This document shows positions 55,731 to 64,000 of a DNA stretch of 64,000 bases, piece by piece; position 1 is the stretch's first letter, and each line of letters begins with the position of its first letter. The stretch is taken from the NCBI RefSeq assembly GCF_030407765.1, contig NZ_JASDCU010000002.1, positions 62,001-126,000 on the forward strand, in the 5' to 3' direction. This DNA comes from Microbacterium sp. APC 3901. GTDB taxonomy: Bacteria > Actinomycetota > Actinomycetes > Actinomycetales > Microbacteriaceae. The notes under the pieces were generated by a model that did not search any database, was not told the origin of the DNA, and worked only from the letters and a program-made list of their open reading frames with translations. Position numbers and translations under genes: made by a program.

Positions 55731-56783
55731 TCACCCGTCGATCGGATCGCCGTTCGCGTCCCAGTTGCCTTCGACCTTCTTGCTGGGCTGCACACGTGGT
55801 GGCTCCCCCGGCATCTTCGGGAACTCGGGTGGGAACGACAGCTCACCCAGGCCCGCCTCGAGGTCACGCTCCCACCACTCCAACAGCGTGTCGATGCGAC
55901 CCGGGTCGTCTTGCTTACCCGCCCAGGGGTCGCCGACCTCATCGAGTCGTCTCGGAATGCTGCGCACGGTGAACTCCGCGGGGTCGAGGCCGTCGAGTTC
56001 GTCCCAGTGCACCGGCGTCGAGACAGTGGCTCCGGCGAGAGCCCGAGGACTGTAGGCGCCGGCCATCGTGCGATCCCGGTTGGCCTGGTTGAAGTCGATG
56101 AAGACCCGCTCCCCTCGTTCTTCCTTCCACCAGCTCATCGTGACCTGCTCGGGCATCCGTCGCTCCAGCTCTCGGCCGGCCGCGATCACGGCGTGCCGCA
56201 CGTCGAGGAACTCGTGCGTCGGCTCGATCGGGGCGAACACGTGCAGCCCGCGATTGCCACTGGTCTTGACGAACGCGTCGAGACCGACCTCGTCGAGCAC
56301 CTCCCGCAGCGCGTGTGCGGCGAGGACGGCATCGGCGAACCCCGTCCCCGGCTGCGGGTCGAGATCGATCCGCAGCTCGACCGGGTTGTCGGGGTCGGAG
56401 GCGAGCGACGCCCACGGGTGGAACACGATCGTGTTCATCTGCGCCGCCCAGACGATCGCGCTGGGTCGGTTGAGCACGATCTGCGGATGCCGACGCCCGC
56501 TGTTGTAAGTCACCGTGACGGCGTCCACATAATCGGGCGTGCCCTTGGGCGGGTTCTTCGAGAAGAAGCCGTCGCTGCCGAGCCCGTCGCGGAAGCGCTC
56601 GAGCGAGACGGGACGGTTGCCGTTCGCCTCGAGGAACGGGGCGCTGACGAGCTGGAAGTACTCCGCGAGCTCGGCCTTCGTGATGCCGTCCTTCGGCCAC
56701 ACCACCCTGTTCGGGCTGGACAGCACGACCTCTCGCTCCCCATCAGGATCGATGACGGTCAGGGGCACGCGTTCTGAGGCCAT
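55731..56783 (-). CDS. LigD-type primase-polymerase (PrimPol-C-like)
   Basis: The 350-residue protein is the archaeo-eukaryotic primase domain of the LigD polymerase family. It has NRVVWPKDGITKAELAEYF, the catalytic Asp140 and Asp142 in LRIDLDPQPG, and KTSGNRGLHVFAPI. VFIDFNQANRDRTMAGAYSPRALAGATVSTPVHWDEL is also present. It is stand-alone, without ligase or nuclease. It fills short gaps, preferring ribonucleotides in known homologues. It converges on the LigC-like ligase with three bases between stop codons. It appears leaderless (TAGGGT six bases before the ATG). Confidence 0.94.
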   Translation of the reverse strand: MASERVPLTVIDPDGEREVVLSSPNRVVWPKDGITKAELAEYFQLVSAPFLEANGNRPVSLERFRDGLGSDGFFSKNPPKGTPDYVDAVTVTYNSGRRHPQIVLNRPSAIVWAAQMNTIVFHPWASLASDPDNPVELRIDLDPQPGTGFADAVLAAHALREVLDEVGLDAFVKTSGNRGLHVFAPIEPTHEFLDVRHAVIAAGRELERRMPEQVTMSWWKEERGERVFIDFNQANRDRTMAGAYSPRALAGATVSTPVHWDELDGLDPAEFTVRSIPRRLDEVGDPWAGKQDDPGRIDTLLEWWERDLEAGLGELSFPPEFPKMPGEPPRVQPSKKVEGNWDANGDPIDG

Positions 56784-56789
56784 GTTCCG

Positions 56790-56795
56790 ACCCTA
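56790..56795 (-). promoter_or_regulatory. leaderless -10 box for the primase-polymerase gene
   Basis: On the minus strand TAGGGT, six bases, ATG 56783. Confidence 0.55.
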
Positions 56796-56823
56796 GGGGG
56801 CGTATGCGACGCGCGGAAGCCCG

Positions 56824-57954
56824 TCAGTCGTCGATGTCGACCGCCAGGATCAGCACGGACGTGAGCGCGTCGCGCTCGACCACGACGCTGGGCCCGGCCG
56901 GGTCGATGATGACGCCGGCCATGTCGATGTGGCTGGACAGGATCTTCGCCAGCTGCAGCGGCTCGAAGGGCAGCGGCCGATCGCCTCGTCCGAGCGCGAG
57001 CACCTCGAGCGGGTGCGAGAACAGCTGGAGGAATCGCTTGCCGTCAGGAGTCTGCGCCTCGGCGATGCCGACCTGTCCCCCGGGGTTGCCCTCATTGACG
57101 GCGACCCACATGCGCTTCGTCGCGAGCGCCTCACCGACCTTCGAGGCGGTGTCCTGCTCCCGCGGGGCGGCGATCAGCGACTTGACGGTCATGTCGACAT
57201 CCGCCTGCTCGAGGGTCTTCTGCAACAGCTCGGTCGGGAACACCACGCGGTGCGGGGCGGAGGCGTTGTCGACGATGAGGCCGGCGAAATCACCCGAGAC
57301 CACCTGCTGCAGAACCGAGGTGACGGGTTGGGCGACGGCCGAGGTCGCGGTCGGGTCCTTCTCGAGCTGCACGGAGTCCCGCACCGCGGCGGCTGAGCTG
57401 AACGCCAGCATGAACTGCCGCTCGCCATCGCGCACCACCGCGACCGCGAGGGGCTTGCCTTCGCTGATCTGCGCACGAGCATCGCCGTTCACACGGATGT
57501 AGATGTGGCCCTGCAGCGCCTGACGGAGAACTCCGAGAAGCTGCTCGTTGGTCGCGCCCTGCTCGACCTCTTTGAGTGATTCGCGCAGCAGGACGTTGTC
57601 CTTCATGCCCGCGACGGTCTCGGTCTGCTCGGGCGGCAGCGCAGGCGCCAGCGGCAGCTTGCGTTCGGGCTCGGCCACGGGAGCAGGTGCGGGGGCTGCG
57701 GATGCAGGGGCGGCGGCCGGCGCGGATGCGGCGGGAGCCGCGTCCGGGTCGGGCAACTCCACCTCGGGTCCGGCCTGCGCGCCCACGCCGCGGAATGCCT
57801 GCACGGAGATCCCGATCGTGGGTGTGACTTCGGTGGCCTCGGGGGATGGCTCAGCGACGTCCGGGGCGTCGACGGCGGATTCCACGGTCTCGGTCTCGGT
57901 CTGGTCGGCGACGGCGTCGTCAGCGGACTTCTTGCGGCGGGAGAACAGGGCCAT
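56824..57954 (-). CDS. SseB-domain protein with Pro/Ala-rich N-terminus
   Basis: The 376-residue protein has a basic start (FSRRKKS), a disordered acidic and Ala/Pro-rich region to about residue 110, then two SseB-like domains. The first (about 118-255) contains NEQLLGVLRQALQGHIYIRV and FMLAFSSAAAVRDS. The second (about 256-376) contains KRMWVAVNEGNPGGQVGIAEAQTPDGKRFLQLFSHPLEVLALGRGDRPLPF. SseB is of uncertain role in Actinobacteria. TAGGCT lies seven bases before the ATG, so the leader would be at most one base. pcrA precedes it by 26 bases. Confidence 0.85.
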   Translation of the reverse strand: MALFSRRKKSADDAVADQTETETVESAVDAPDVAEPSPEATEVTPTIGISVQAFRGVGAQAGPEVELPDPDAAPAASAPAAAPASAAPAPAPVAEPERKLPLAPALPPEQTETVAGMKDNVLLRESLKEVEQGATNEQLLGVLRQALQGHIYIRVNGDARAQISEGKPLAVAVVRDGERQFMLAFSSAAAVRDSVQLEKDPTATSAVAQPVTSVLQQVVSGDFAGLIVDNASAPHRVVFPTELLQKTLEQADVDMTVKSLIAAPREQDTASKVGEALATKRMWVAVNEGNPGGQVGIAEAQTPDGKRFLQLFSHPLEVLALGRGDRPLPFEPLQLAKILSSHIDMAGVIIDPAGPSVVVERDALTSVLILAVDIDD

Positions 57955-57961
57955 ATCAGCC

Positions 57962-57967
57962 AGCCTA
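57962..57967 (-). promoter_or_regulatory. -10 box for the SseB-domain gene, near-leaderless
   Basis: On the minus strand TAGGCT, seven bases, ATG 57954. Confidence 0.5.
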
Positions 57968-57980
57968 ACCCGCCGACGGG

Positions 57981-60434
57981 CTAGATCTTCTCGATCGGCG
58001 CGACCTTGATCAACAGCTTCTTCTGGCCGGCGGAATCGAAGCGCACGTGCGCGATGCGCTTGGCCCCCTCGCCCGTCACCGCGTCGACTCGTCCCTCACC
58101 GAAGTCGGAGTGACGGATACGATCGCCGGCGGCGAGCTCGAGGTCGCCGTTGTCGCGCATCTTCGCCGTCACCCGGTTGGGGAACTTGTCCATCGCTGTC
58201 GACAGAGGCTTGAGCGAGTCGCGTCCTGGCAGTTGCTTCACGCCGAACCGGTCGCTCGAACCGGAGCCGCCGAACCCGCCGCCCCTGCGTGCATTGAGCG
58301 CGCGGGACTGCATGCCGCCTCGGGAGTTGACGTCGCCTGGCGACTGGCGCCAGTCGATGAGCCCGGCGGGGATCTCCTGCAGGAAACGGCTGGGCATCGC
58401 TACCGAGACTTCTCCGAACTGGGCTCTCGTCATCGCCAGCGACAGGTGCAGACGCTTGCGTGCGCGGGTGATGCCGACGTAGAAGAGCCGACGTTCCTCC
58501 TGCGGGCCGCCCGGCTCTCCGGCCGAGATGCGGTGCGGGATGAGATCCTCTTCGACGCCGGTCACGAACACCGCGTCGTACTCGAGGCCTTTCGCGGTGT
58601 GCATCGTCATCAGCGACACCGAACCCGACTCGTCGTCGAGGTCGTCGGCATCGGAGACGAGGGCGACCTCCGTGAGGAAGTCGACGATCGTCCCGTCGGG
58701 ATTGTTGCGTGCGAAGTCTCGTGCGACGGCGACGAACTCGTCGAGGTTCTCGACGCGCGCCTCGTCCTGAGGGTCGCGGCTCGCACGCAGCGCGTCGAGG
58801 TAGCCGCTCTTCGACAGCAGCACGCTGAGACCGTCGGCGACGGTGGTGGGGGCGGGGACCTCGCCGGAGGCGGGGAGCATGATCTCGGTCGCTTCGGCCA
58901 GCACGGCATCGAGCTGGGCGATGCCGGCCTGGATCTTCGGGCCGAAGCCCAACTGATCCGGCACAGAGAGCGCCTGGCGGAACGTGATGTCATGCTCTTC
59001 GGCGAAGCGGGCGATCGCCGTCTCGGTGACATCGCCGATCCCGCGGCGGGGCTTGTTGAGGATGCGTCGCACCGCCATCTCGTCGGCCGGGTTCGCGACG
59101 GCGACCAGATAGGCGAGGGCGTCTTTGATCTCGGCACGCTCGTAGAACTTCGTGCCGCCCATGATCTTGTAGGGCACGGCCGAGCGGATGAAGATCTCTT
59201 CCAGAGCACGGGACTGCGAGTTCGTGCGATAGAAGACCGCCATCTCGGAGTACGGCATCCCGGCACGGTGCAGCGCCTCGACCTCGTCCGCCACGAACTG
59301 CGCCTCGTCGTGCTGGGAGTACCCGGTGAAGCCGACGATCATGTCGCCGTCGCCCTTGTCGCTCCAGAGCTTCTTGTCTTTGCGGTCGAAGTTGTTGCCG
59401 ATCACCGCGTTCGCCGCGGAGAGGATGTTCTGGGTCGACCGGTAGTTCTGTTCGAGCAGCACGACGCGCGCTCCGGGGAAGTCGCGCTCGAACTCGCTGA
59501 TGTTGCGGATGTCGGCCCCGCGGAAGGCGTAGATGGACTGGTCGGAGTCACCCACCACGGTGAGCGAAGCGCCCGCGAGCTCGGGAGTGGTCTCCGGCTC
59601 GAAGATCATCATGCCGTTCGAGGCATACGGATCTGGGCTCTCGCCGCTTACCGGTCGCGTGAGTTCGTGGATGAGCGCGTACTGGGCGTGGTTCGTGTCC
59701 TGATACTCGTCGACGAGGACATGGCGGAAACGACGGCGGTAGGTGTCGGCGACCTGCGGGAACGCGCGGAACAGGTGCACCGTCTGCCCGATCAGGTCGT
59801 CGAAGTCGAACGCGTTCGCCTTCTGCAGCTGACGCTGGTAGTCGGCGAACAGCTCGACGAAGATCCGCTCGGCCGGGTCGCTCATGTTCGCCTGGCGCGC
59901 GTAGGCGTCGGCATCCGAGAGCTCGTTCTTGAGCTTCGAGATGCGCGACTGCACGGCACCAGGGGTGAGCCCGTAGGCGTCGGCCTCGTGCTGCTTGACC
60001 AGCCGCTTGATCAGCGCGCGCGAGTCACCCGAGTCGTAGATCGTGAACGACTTGGTGAACCCGAACTGCTGGGCCTCGCGGCGAAGGATGCGCACGCAGG
60101 CGGAGTGGAAGGTCGAGATCCACATGCCCCGAGCGGCCTCGCCGACTATCGCCTCGACGCGCTCGCGCATCTCACCGGCCGCCTTGTTGGTGAAGGTGAT
60201 CGCGAGGATCCGACTGGGCCACGCCTCTCGCGCCCTCAGCAGCGAGGCGATGCGGCGGGTGAGCACGCTCGTCTTGCCCGAACCGGCGCCGGCGACGATC
60301 AGCAGCGCGGGGCCGCGATAGGTCACCGCCTCGAGCTGCTGCGGGTTGAGGCCGGCGAGGAGGTCGTCCTGTCCCGGCGCTCCGGTGGAGCGGGGGCCGA
60401 CGGATCCGGGGACGATGAGGGGGGCTTCGGTCAT
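57981..60434 (-). CDS. pcrA: ATP-dependent DNA helicase PcrA/UvrD
   Basis: This SF1 3'-5' helicase acts in excision repair, replication restart and removal of RecA or stalled polymerase. The 817-residue protein has the Q-motif LNPQQLEAV, Walker A AGAGSGKTS (48-56), motif II VDEYQDTNHAQY, motif III GDSDQSIYAFRGAD, motif IV VLLEQNYRS and motif V TMHTAKGLEYDAVFVTG. Motif VI is RRLFYVGITRARKRL, with a Gly/Arg-rich linker and the C-terminal Tudor-like domain (GDRIRHSDFGEGRV). Length fits actinobacterial UvrD1. TAGACT lies nine bases before the ATG. It is complete. Confidence 0.97.
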   Translation of the reverse strand: MTEAPLIVPGSVGPRSTGAPGQDDLLAGLNPQQLEAVTYRGPALLIVAGAGSGKTSVLTRRIASLLRAREAWPSRILAITFTNKAAGEMRERVEAIVGEAARGMWISTFHSACVRILRREAQQFGFTKSFTIYDSGDSRALIKRLVKQHEADAYGLTPGAVQSRISKLKNELSDADAYARQANMSDPAERIFVELFADYQRQLQKANAFDFDDLIGQTVHLFRAFPQVADTYRRRFRHVLVDEYQDTNHAQYALIHELTRPVSGESPDPYASNGMMIFEPETTPELAGASLTVVGDSDQSIYAFRGADIRNISEFERDFPGARVVLLEQNYRSTQNILSAANAVIGNNFDRKDKKLWSDKGDGDMIVGFTGYSQHDEAQFVADEVEALHRAGMPYSEMAVFYRTNSQSRALEEIFIRSAVPYKIMGGTKFYERAEIKDALAYLVAVANPADEMAVRRILNKPRRGIGDVTETAIARFAEEHDITFRQALSVPDQLGFGPKIQAGIAQLDAVLAEATEIMLPASGEVPAPTTVADGLSVLLSKSGYLDALRASRDPQDEARVENLDEFVAVARDFARNNPDGTIVDFLTEVALVSDADDLDDESGSVSLMTMHTAKGLEYDAVFVTGVEEDLIPHRISAGEPGGPQEERRLFYVGITRARKRLHLSLAMTRAQFGEVSVAMPSRFLQEIPAGLIDWRQSPGDVNSRGGMQSRALNARRGGGFGGSGSSDRFGVKQLPGRDSLKPLSTAMDKFPNRVTAKMRDNGDLELAAGDRIRHSDFGEGRVDAVTGEGAKRIAHVRFDSAGQKKLLIKVAPIEKI

Positions 60435-60531
60435 GGCTCTACGAGTCTAGGCCGCGCCACCGACACTGCCGACGGGATGGCGAGTCCGCAGGGACGGTGA
60501 AGCGCCGACCGCGTTCGACGACCCCGCAAGA

Positions 60532-60575
60532 GAAGACGGGCTGGTGCACGAGTCATCGTGCACCAGCCCGTCTTC
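60532..60575 (-). terminator. strong terminator after the lamin-tail protein gene
   Basis: A perfect 20-bp stem around a four-base loop, the longest hairpin in the window, begins 16 bases after the stop at 60592 and isolates that gene from pcrA. Confidence 0.85.
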
Positions 60576-60591
60576 GTGTCGATGCGTCGTA

Positions 60592-63435
60592 TCAGGCCGA
60601 GTGACGACGTCGGCGGGCGACCAGAGCGCCGGCGATGACGAGCACCAGCGCCAGGGCGATCATCGCGACGGGAACCTCGGAACCGGTCGAGGCGAGCCCG
60701 TTCGGATCGGTGACGTCGTTCCCGTCGCCCGGGTTCGCACCGGAGTTCTCGCCTGGGTTCGCACCGGGGTTCTCACCCGGGACCTCACCCGGGTTCTCAC
60801 CCGGGTTCTCTCCGATAACGCCGGGGAGGGTGCCGACGCGCAGCGCCTCCGATGCGAAGCCGTCAGCGAACCACCAGACCGCACGCTCACCGTCGACAGA
60901 CAGCGAGGCCGGAGCCGTCGCGAATCCCTCGTTGTTGATGTCCGGCATTCCGGCGGGGCGGGCGAAGTGCGCGAGCCCCGGCTGAGCCGTGCCGTTCAGG
61001 GTGATCTGCGCGGACTGCCCCTGGCAGCCGTCATCGCAGACCGCCCACAGCACACCGAGGACGCTGTCGTAGTCGAGTGCCATGACCCCGGCGAGACCCG
61101 GTGCGATCTCCGAGACCAGAGTCGCCTGACCGTCGGCCCCGAGCGCGAACGCGTACACGTGACCGTTGTCCTCGACCGCCACGAAGAAGAGACCGCCACC
61201 GTGACCGGCATAGTCGGCCGGGTCGTACGCCGCGCCGCTGTTGATGTCGAAGAGCGCGCCCTCGAGTGCGCTGTCGGGCACCCACTGCACCGCCTCCATG
61301 CCGAGGTTCGCTCCCACGTCCGGCAGCAGCGCGGTCAGATCCCACTCCTGCTCGGCGACGAGATCACCGGCGGAGGCCTCGGGATCGACCTTGAGAAGGA
61401 TGTTCTGGTTCACACCCTTTGCGCTGTTGTCTCGCTCCGAGGCGACGTAGACCGCCCCGTCGCCGTCGACGGTGATGCCCTCGGTGTCGGGGCCTGCGGC
61501 ACCAGGGTCCGAGGCATCCTTCTGGAACCGCACGCGCTTGCCTGATTCCCAGCCGGGGATCTGCGAGAAGGAGCCGTCGGCGTGGGCCTCGAGCTTCCAG
61601 ATGCGTCCGTCGCCGTTGTCGACGGCCCAGAGGAACGCTCCGTCGGCGGCCTCCTGCACGTCGAGCCCCGAGCTGTCCTCGAGGAAGGTCGGCGCGGTGT
61701 CGAGCACCCGGACCTCGGCAGACCCGGGCCAGGGAGAGACCGCGATCTCTCCTGCACAGGTGTTGGCATCGCCCTTCGTGCCCTCCGCGGTGACGGCGAA
61801 GGCTCCGGTCACGTCGGGGCAGCGACCCCAGGTGGTCGCGGCATGCCCTGCACCCCAGGTGGTCGAATCGACGAGAAGACCGCCGTCGAACAGACGCACG
61901 GTGTCGCCGTCGCCCAGACCGAAACCGAGGTCGGCGCCCTCGACGACGAGGTATCCGCCCCCACCGATCGTCGTGCCGGCCGGGATCGCGTAGGAGTGAT
62001 TGTCGTCATCGTCCTTCACGACGATGCCGGAGACATCGAGGTCGGATGCCGTCGGGTTGACGAGCTCGACCCAGTCGCCCGGCGAGCCGCCGTCGGACTC
62101 GACCTCGTTGATGCGCACGGCGTTGCCGCACGCGTTGGGCTGCCCCTTGGTCGAGACCGCGATGTCGACGAAGTCCCCCGTCCCGTCTGCACAACGGGCG
62201 AGGACGCCCGCCGCGTGGGCGTCGTAGACATGCTCATCGACGACGGTGAGGTTCGCGTCGCGCACCGTCACCGTGTCGCCGTTGCCGAGGCCGAAGACGA
62301 AGTCCGTCGGCTGATCGAAGACGAAGTACGCACCCGGTTCGAGGACGGTTCCCGCAGGCAGCGGAGTCGTCTCAGCTGCATGGCCGACCGGATCGCCGTC
62401 CATGACCGTCCAGCCGGAGAGGTCGACCGCCGTGCCGCCGGCGTTCACGACCTCGACCCAGTCTGTCGAGTCGCCATCGGACTCGATCTCGTTGATGACC
62501 ACATCGGGCATCACGCACGAGTTCGCGCCGCCCATGGTCGGGTGGGCCAGCACGAAAGCGCCCTCACCGTCGGGGCATCGTGCGAGAGTCGCCGCTGCGG
62601 AGTCGCCGTCGATCGCGGCGTGGCCCTCCCACGGAAGCGTGTCGTCGATCTGCGCGCCACCCGCGTCGAACAACCGGATGCGATCGGCGCTGCCGATCCC
62701 GATCGGATCGCGGAACGCGGTCTCGGCGCCGTCGACCAGGCCGATCGTCCCCTCGTCGACCACGAGGAATCCGCCCGCGGCGATCTGCGTCCCTGGCAGG
62801 AACTGCCAGCGGTGATCGTCTGAGTTGTCGCGGATCTCGTAACCCGAGATGTCGAGTGCGGCGTCTCCGGAGTTGTAGAACTCGACCCAGTCCGCTGGTT
62901 GCGAATCGACCTCGTTGATGACGATCGAGCCGCCGACAGGGGCGTCCGGGGCGAACACGTTGGCCGCACCCTTCGTGGACTCGCCGGTCTCCGCCCACTC
63001 GACGGCGCCTGCGACCTCGCGAGCACCCCAGGTCACCGCGGCGTGAGCGGTCCAGGAGGTCTCGTCGACGAGCGTCCCGCTCTGGTCGAACAGACGAACC
63101 TGGTCGTCCTTTCCGAGACCGAAGGTGAAGCCGTCGGCGCCGGTGCCCGCCTCATCGAGCACGAGATGGGCGCCGGGTTCGACGAGCGATCCTGCGGGGA
63201 ACGCATACGACTCGTCGTCGCCGTTGTCCCTGACGACGAAGCCGCTCAGATCGATGACGGCGTCGGAGGTGTTGACGAACTCGATCCAGTCTCCGGGAAC
63301 ACCCCCGCTGGATTCGACTTCGTTGATGCGGATGCCGAGTTCGGCTCCGGTGGCGGCGAGGGGCGCGGCGAGCAGAGCGGCTGCGCTGAGCGCGCAGACC
63401 GTCGTGACCGCAGCCGCGGATTGCAGGCGGGACAT
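60592..63435 (-). CDS. secreted, sortase-anchored protein with four lamin-tail domains
   Basis: The 947-residue protein has a signal peptide (about 1-30) and four lamin-tail domains starting near residues 34, 170, 311 and 440. Each opens with xIxINEVESxG and DWVEFxN. A region (about 570-880) of repeated short beta elements follows (LWAVDNGDGRIWKLE, LFFVAVEDNGHVYAFAL, GVLWAVCDDG) that looks like a beta-propeller. An Asn-Pro-Gly-Glu repeat and the wall-sorting signal LASTG (914-918) with a hydrophobic helix and RRRR tail complete it. LAxTG is the class E sortase type. Function is unknown; adhesion or nucleic-acid/phosphate scavenging are possibilities. AGGAG precedes the ATG. Confidence 0.9.
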   Translation of the reverse strand: MSRLQSAAAVTTVCALSAAALLAAPLAATGAELGIRINEVESSGGVPGDWIEFVNTSDAVIDLSGFVVRDNGDDESYAFPAGSLVEPGAHLVLDEAGTGADGFTFGLGKDDQVRLFDQSGTLVDETSWTAHAAVTWGAREVAGAVEWAETGESTKGAANVFAPDAPVGGSIVINEVDSQPADWVEFYNSGDAALDISGYEIRDNSDDHRWQFLPGTQIAAGGFLVVDEGTIGLVDGAETAFRDPIGIGSADRIRLFDAGGAQIDDTLPWEGHAAIDGDSAAATLARCPDGEGAFVLAHPTMGGANSCVMPDVVINEIESDGDSTDWVEVVNAGGTAVDLSGWTVMDGDPVGHAAETTPLPAGTVLEPGAYFVFDQPTDFVFGLGNGDTVTVRDANLTVVDEHVYDAHAAGVLARCADGTGDFVDIAVSTKGQPNACGNAVRINEVESDGGSPGDWVELVNPTASDLDVSGIVVKDDDDNHSYAIPAGTTIGGGGYLVVEGADLGFGLGDGDTVRLFDGGLLVDSTTWGAGHAATTWGRCPDVTGAFAVTAEGTKGDANTCAGEIAVSPWPGSAEVRVLDTAPTFLEDSSGLDVQEAADGAFLWAVDNGDGRIWKLEAHADGSFSQIPGWESGKRVRFQKDASDPGAAGPDTEGITVDGDGAVYVASERDNSAKGVNQNILLKVDPEASAGDLVAEQEWDLTALLPDVGANLGMEAVQWVPDSALEGALFDINSGAAYDPADYAGHGGGLFFVAVEDNGHVYAFALGADGQATLVSEIAPGLAGVMALDYDSVLGVLWAVCDDGCQGQSAQITLNGTAQPGLAHFARPAGMPDINNEGFATAPASLSVDGERAVWWFADGFASEALRVGTLPGVIGENPGENPGEVPGENPGANPGENSGANPGDGNDVTDPNGLASTGSEVPVAMIALALVLVIAGALVARRRRHSA
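60728..60815 (-). repeat. imperfect 12-bp tandem repeat (Asn-Pro-Gly-Glu)
   Basis: About seven in-frame 12-bp units encode ENPG, EVPG, ANPG or ENSG variants, forming the flexible spacer between the propeller-like region and the LASTG wall anchor. Limits are approximate. Confidence 0.8.
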
Positions 63436-63634
63436 GGGGCTCCTGGGGGATCAGACGGGTATCAGTCCACATCAGCGATGCCGCATGGCCGCCCGACGGC
63501 CCGCAGGTGCACGGATGGTGAACGACCGGTGGCGGTTCGCCATCGACCCGAGACGCGTCCGCCCGGCGGGCGAGGTGCGCGCGGGAGCAGCGCGGACCCG
63601 GCGGACACCCAGCCGCCGATGCGAGAATCAGCCG

Positions 63635-64000
63635 GTGCGCACGATCCTCAACATCATCTGGCTGATCTTCGCCGGCCTCGGTCTCTTCCTCGGCTACGTG
63701 CTGGCGGGCATCCTGCTGTGCATCCCGATCGTGACGATCCCCTGGGCCATCGCCTCCTTCCGCATCGCTCGCTACGCGATCTGGCCGTTCGGGCGTGAGA
63801 TCGTCAGCAAGCCGACCTCCGGGGTCGGCTCGTTCCTCGGCAACGTGCTCTGGGTGATCCTCGCCGGCTGGTGGCTGGCCATCGGCCACATCGTCTCGGG
63901 TCTTCTCCTCTGCGTCACGATCATCGGCATCCCGATGGGCATCGCCGACTTCAAGATGGTGCCCGTCTCGCTGATGCCCCTCGGTAAGGAGATCGTGTCG
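63635..64000 (+). CDS. YccF-family membrane protein, 3' end beyond the window
   Basis: The first 122 codons are present and open to the window edge. The protein has hydrophobic pairs ILNIIWLIFAGLGLFLGYVLAGILLCIPIVTIPWAIASFRIARYAIWPFG and LGNVLWVILAGWWLAIGHIVSGLLLCVTIIGIPMGIADFKMVPVSLMPLG. This is the two-fold internal repeat typical of YccF, which is about 130 residues long, so little is missing. The start is GTG 63635; GAGAAT lies six bases upstream, fitting the leaderless pattern. Function is unknown. Confidence 0.88.
   Translation, partial: MRTILNIIWLIFAGLGLFLGYVLAGILLCIPIVTIPWAIASFRIARYAIWPFGREIVSKPTSGVGSFLGNVLWVILAGWWLAIGHIVSGLLLCVTIIGIPMGIADFKMVPVSLMPLGKEIVS

Noticed and set aside
58047-60500. 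Plus-strand open frame of about 800 codons opposite pcrA
   Set aside because: All SF1 helicase motifs lie on the minus strand in order; the antisense frame has no recognisable domain.

Overview
The window is high-GC actinobacterial chromosome, most likely Microbacteriaceae and probably Microbacterium. Pointers are the monomeric isocitrate dehydrogenase, the sucCD / DUF6350 (PerM-like) / purNH neighbourhood shared with Mycobacterium, a LigC-type ligase beside a stand-alone LigD-type primase-polymerase, a sortase-E-type LAxTG protein, and many leaderless genes with a TAnnnT -10 box exactly six bases before the start codon. It reads as stable chromosome. I see no insertion sequence, prophage, integrase, CRISPR array, tRNA or rRNA. 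It is packed with 47 protein genes plus one tiny leader ORF.

Layout. (1) 142-2831: GH20 hexosaminidase and NagA. (2) 3186-7639: a very unusual ECF sigma factor fused to a zinc anti-sigma-like motif, membrane segments and a Thr-Pro-Gly repeat, then a YrdB protein, a flavin oxidase and a Nudix hydrolase. (3) 7652-15604: an amino-sugar/D-amino-acid island. It holds nagB, a ROK kinase, a ROK repressor with a 25-bp operator, a single ORF fusing an N-acyl-D-amino-acid deacylase to a second GH20 enzyme, a D-serine-dehydratase-like PLP enzyme, and divergent ridA. With region 1 this looks like cytoplasmic salvage of peptidoglycan or chitin fragments. (4) 15701-20217: L,D-transpeptidase, icd, GNAT acetyltransferase. 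(5) 20328-33827: a xyloglucan-oligosaccharide locus with a ROK regulator, GH42 beta-galactosidase, acetyl esterase, ABC importer (binding protein and two permeases, no ATPase), GH95 alpha-fucosidase, YicI-type GH31 alpha-xylosidase and GH1 beta-glucosidase. This is one enzyme for each linkage of fucosylated, acetylated xyloglucan.

(6) 33874-38707: a coiled-coil membrane protein, then a heterodimeric ABC exporter with one consensus and one degenerate ATP site, preceded by a 21-codon leader ORF with a perfect Shine-Dalgarno and a downstream hairpin. (7) 38905-40898: Ogt and an Ada-AlkA fusion for alkylation repair. (8) 41051-48518: purH, purN, DUF6350 membrane protein, purine permease, sucD, sucC. 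(9) 48687-52644: TetR regulator with an operator over an acyl-CoA dehydrogenase promoter, and a divergent MmyB-like regulator/short-chain dehydrogenase pair. (10) 52654-60434: a Cys-tailed small protein, a phytoene-dehydrogenase-like flavoprotein, LigC-like ligase and primase-polymerase convergent to it, an SseB-domain protein, and PcrA/UvrD helicase. (11) 60592-64000: a four-lamin-tail-domain wall-anchored protein and the start of a YccF protein cut by the window end.

The strongest candidates for undescribed biology are the deacylase-GH20 fusion with its D-amino-acid neighbours, the sigma/anti-sigma/repeat fusion with its upstream 20-bp palindrome, and the leader-ORF-controlled exporter. All functions are inferred from sequence motifs and gene context read by eye; no database search was run.
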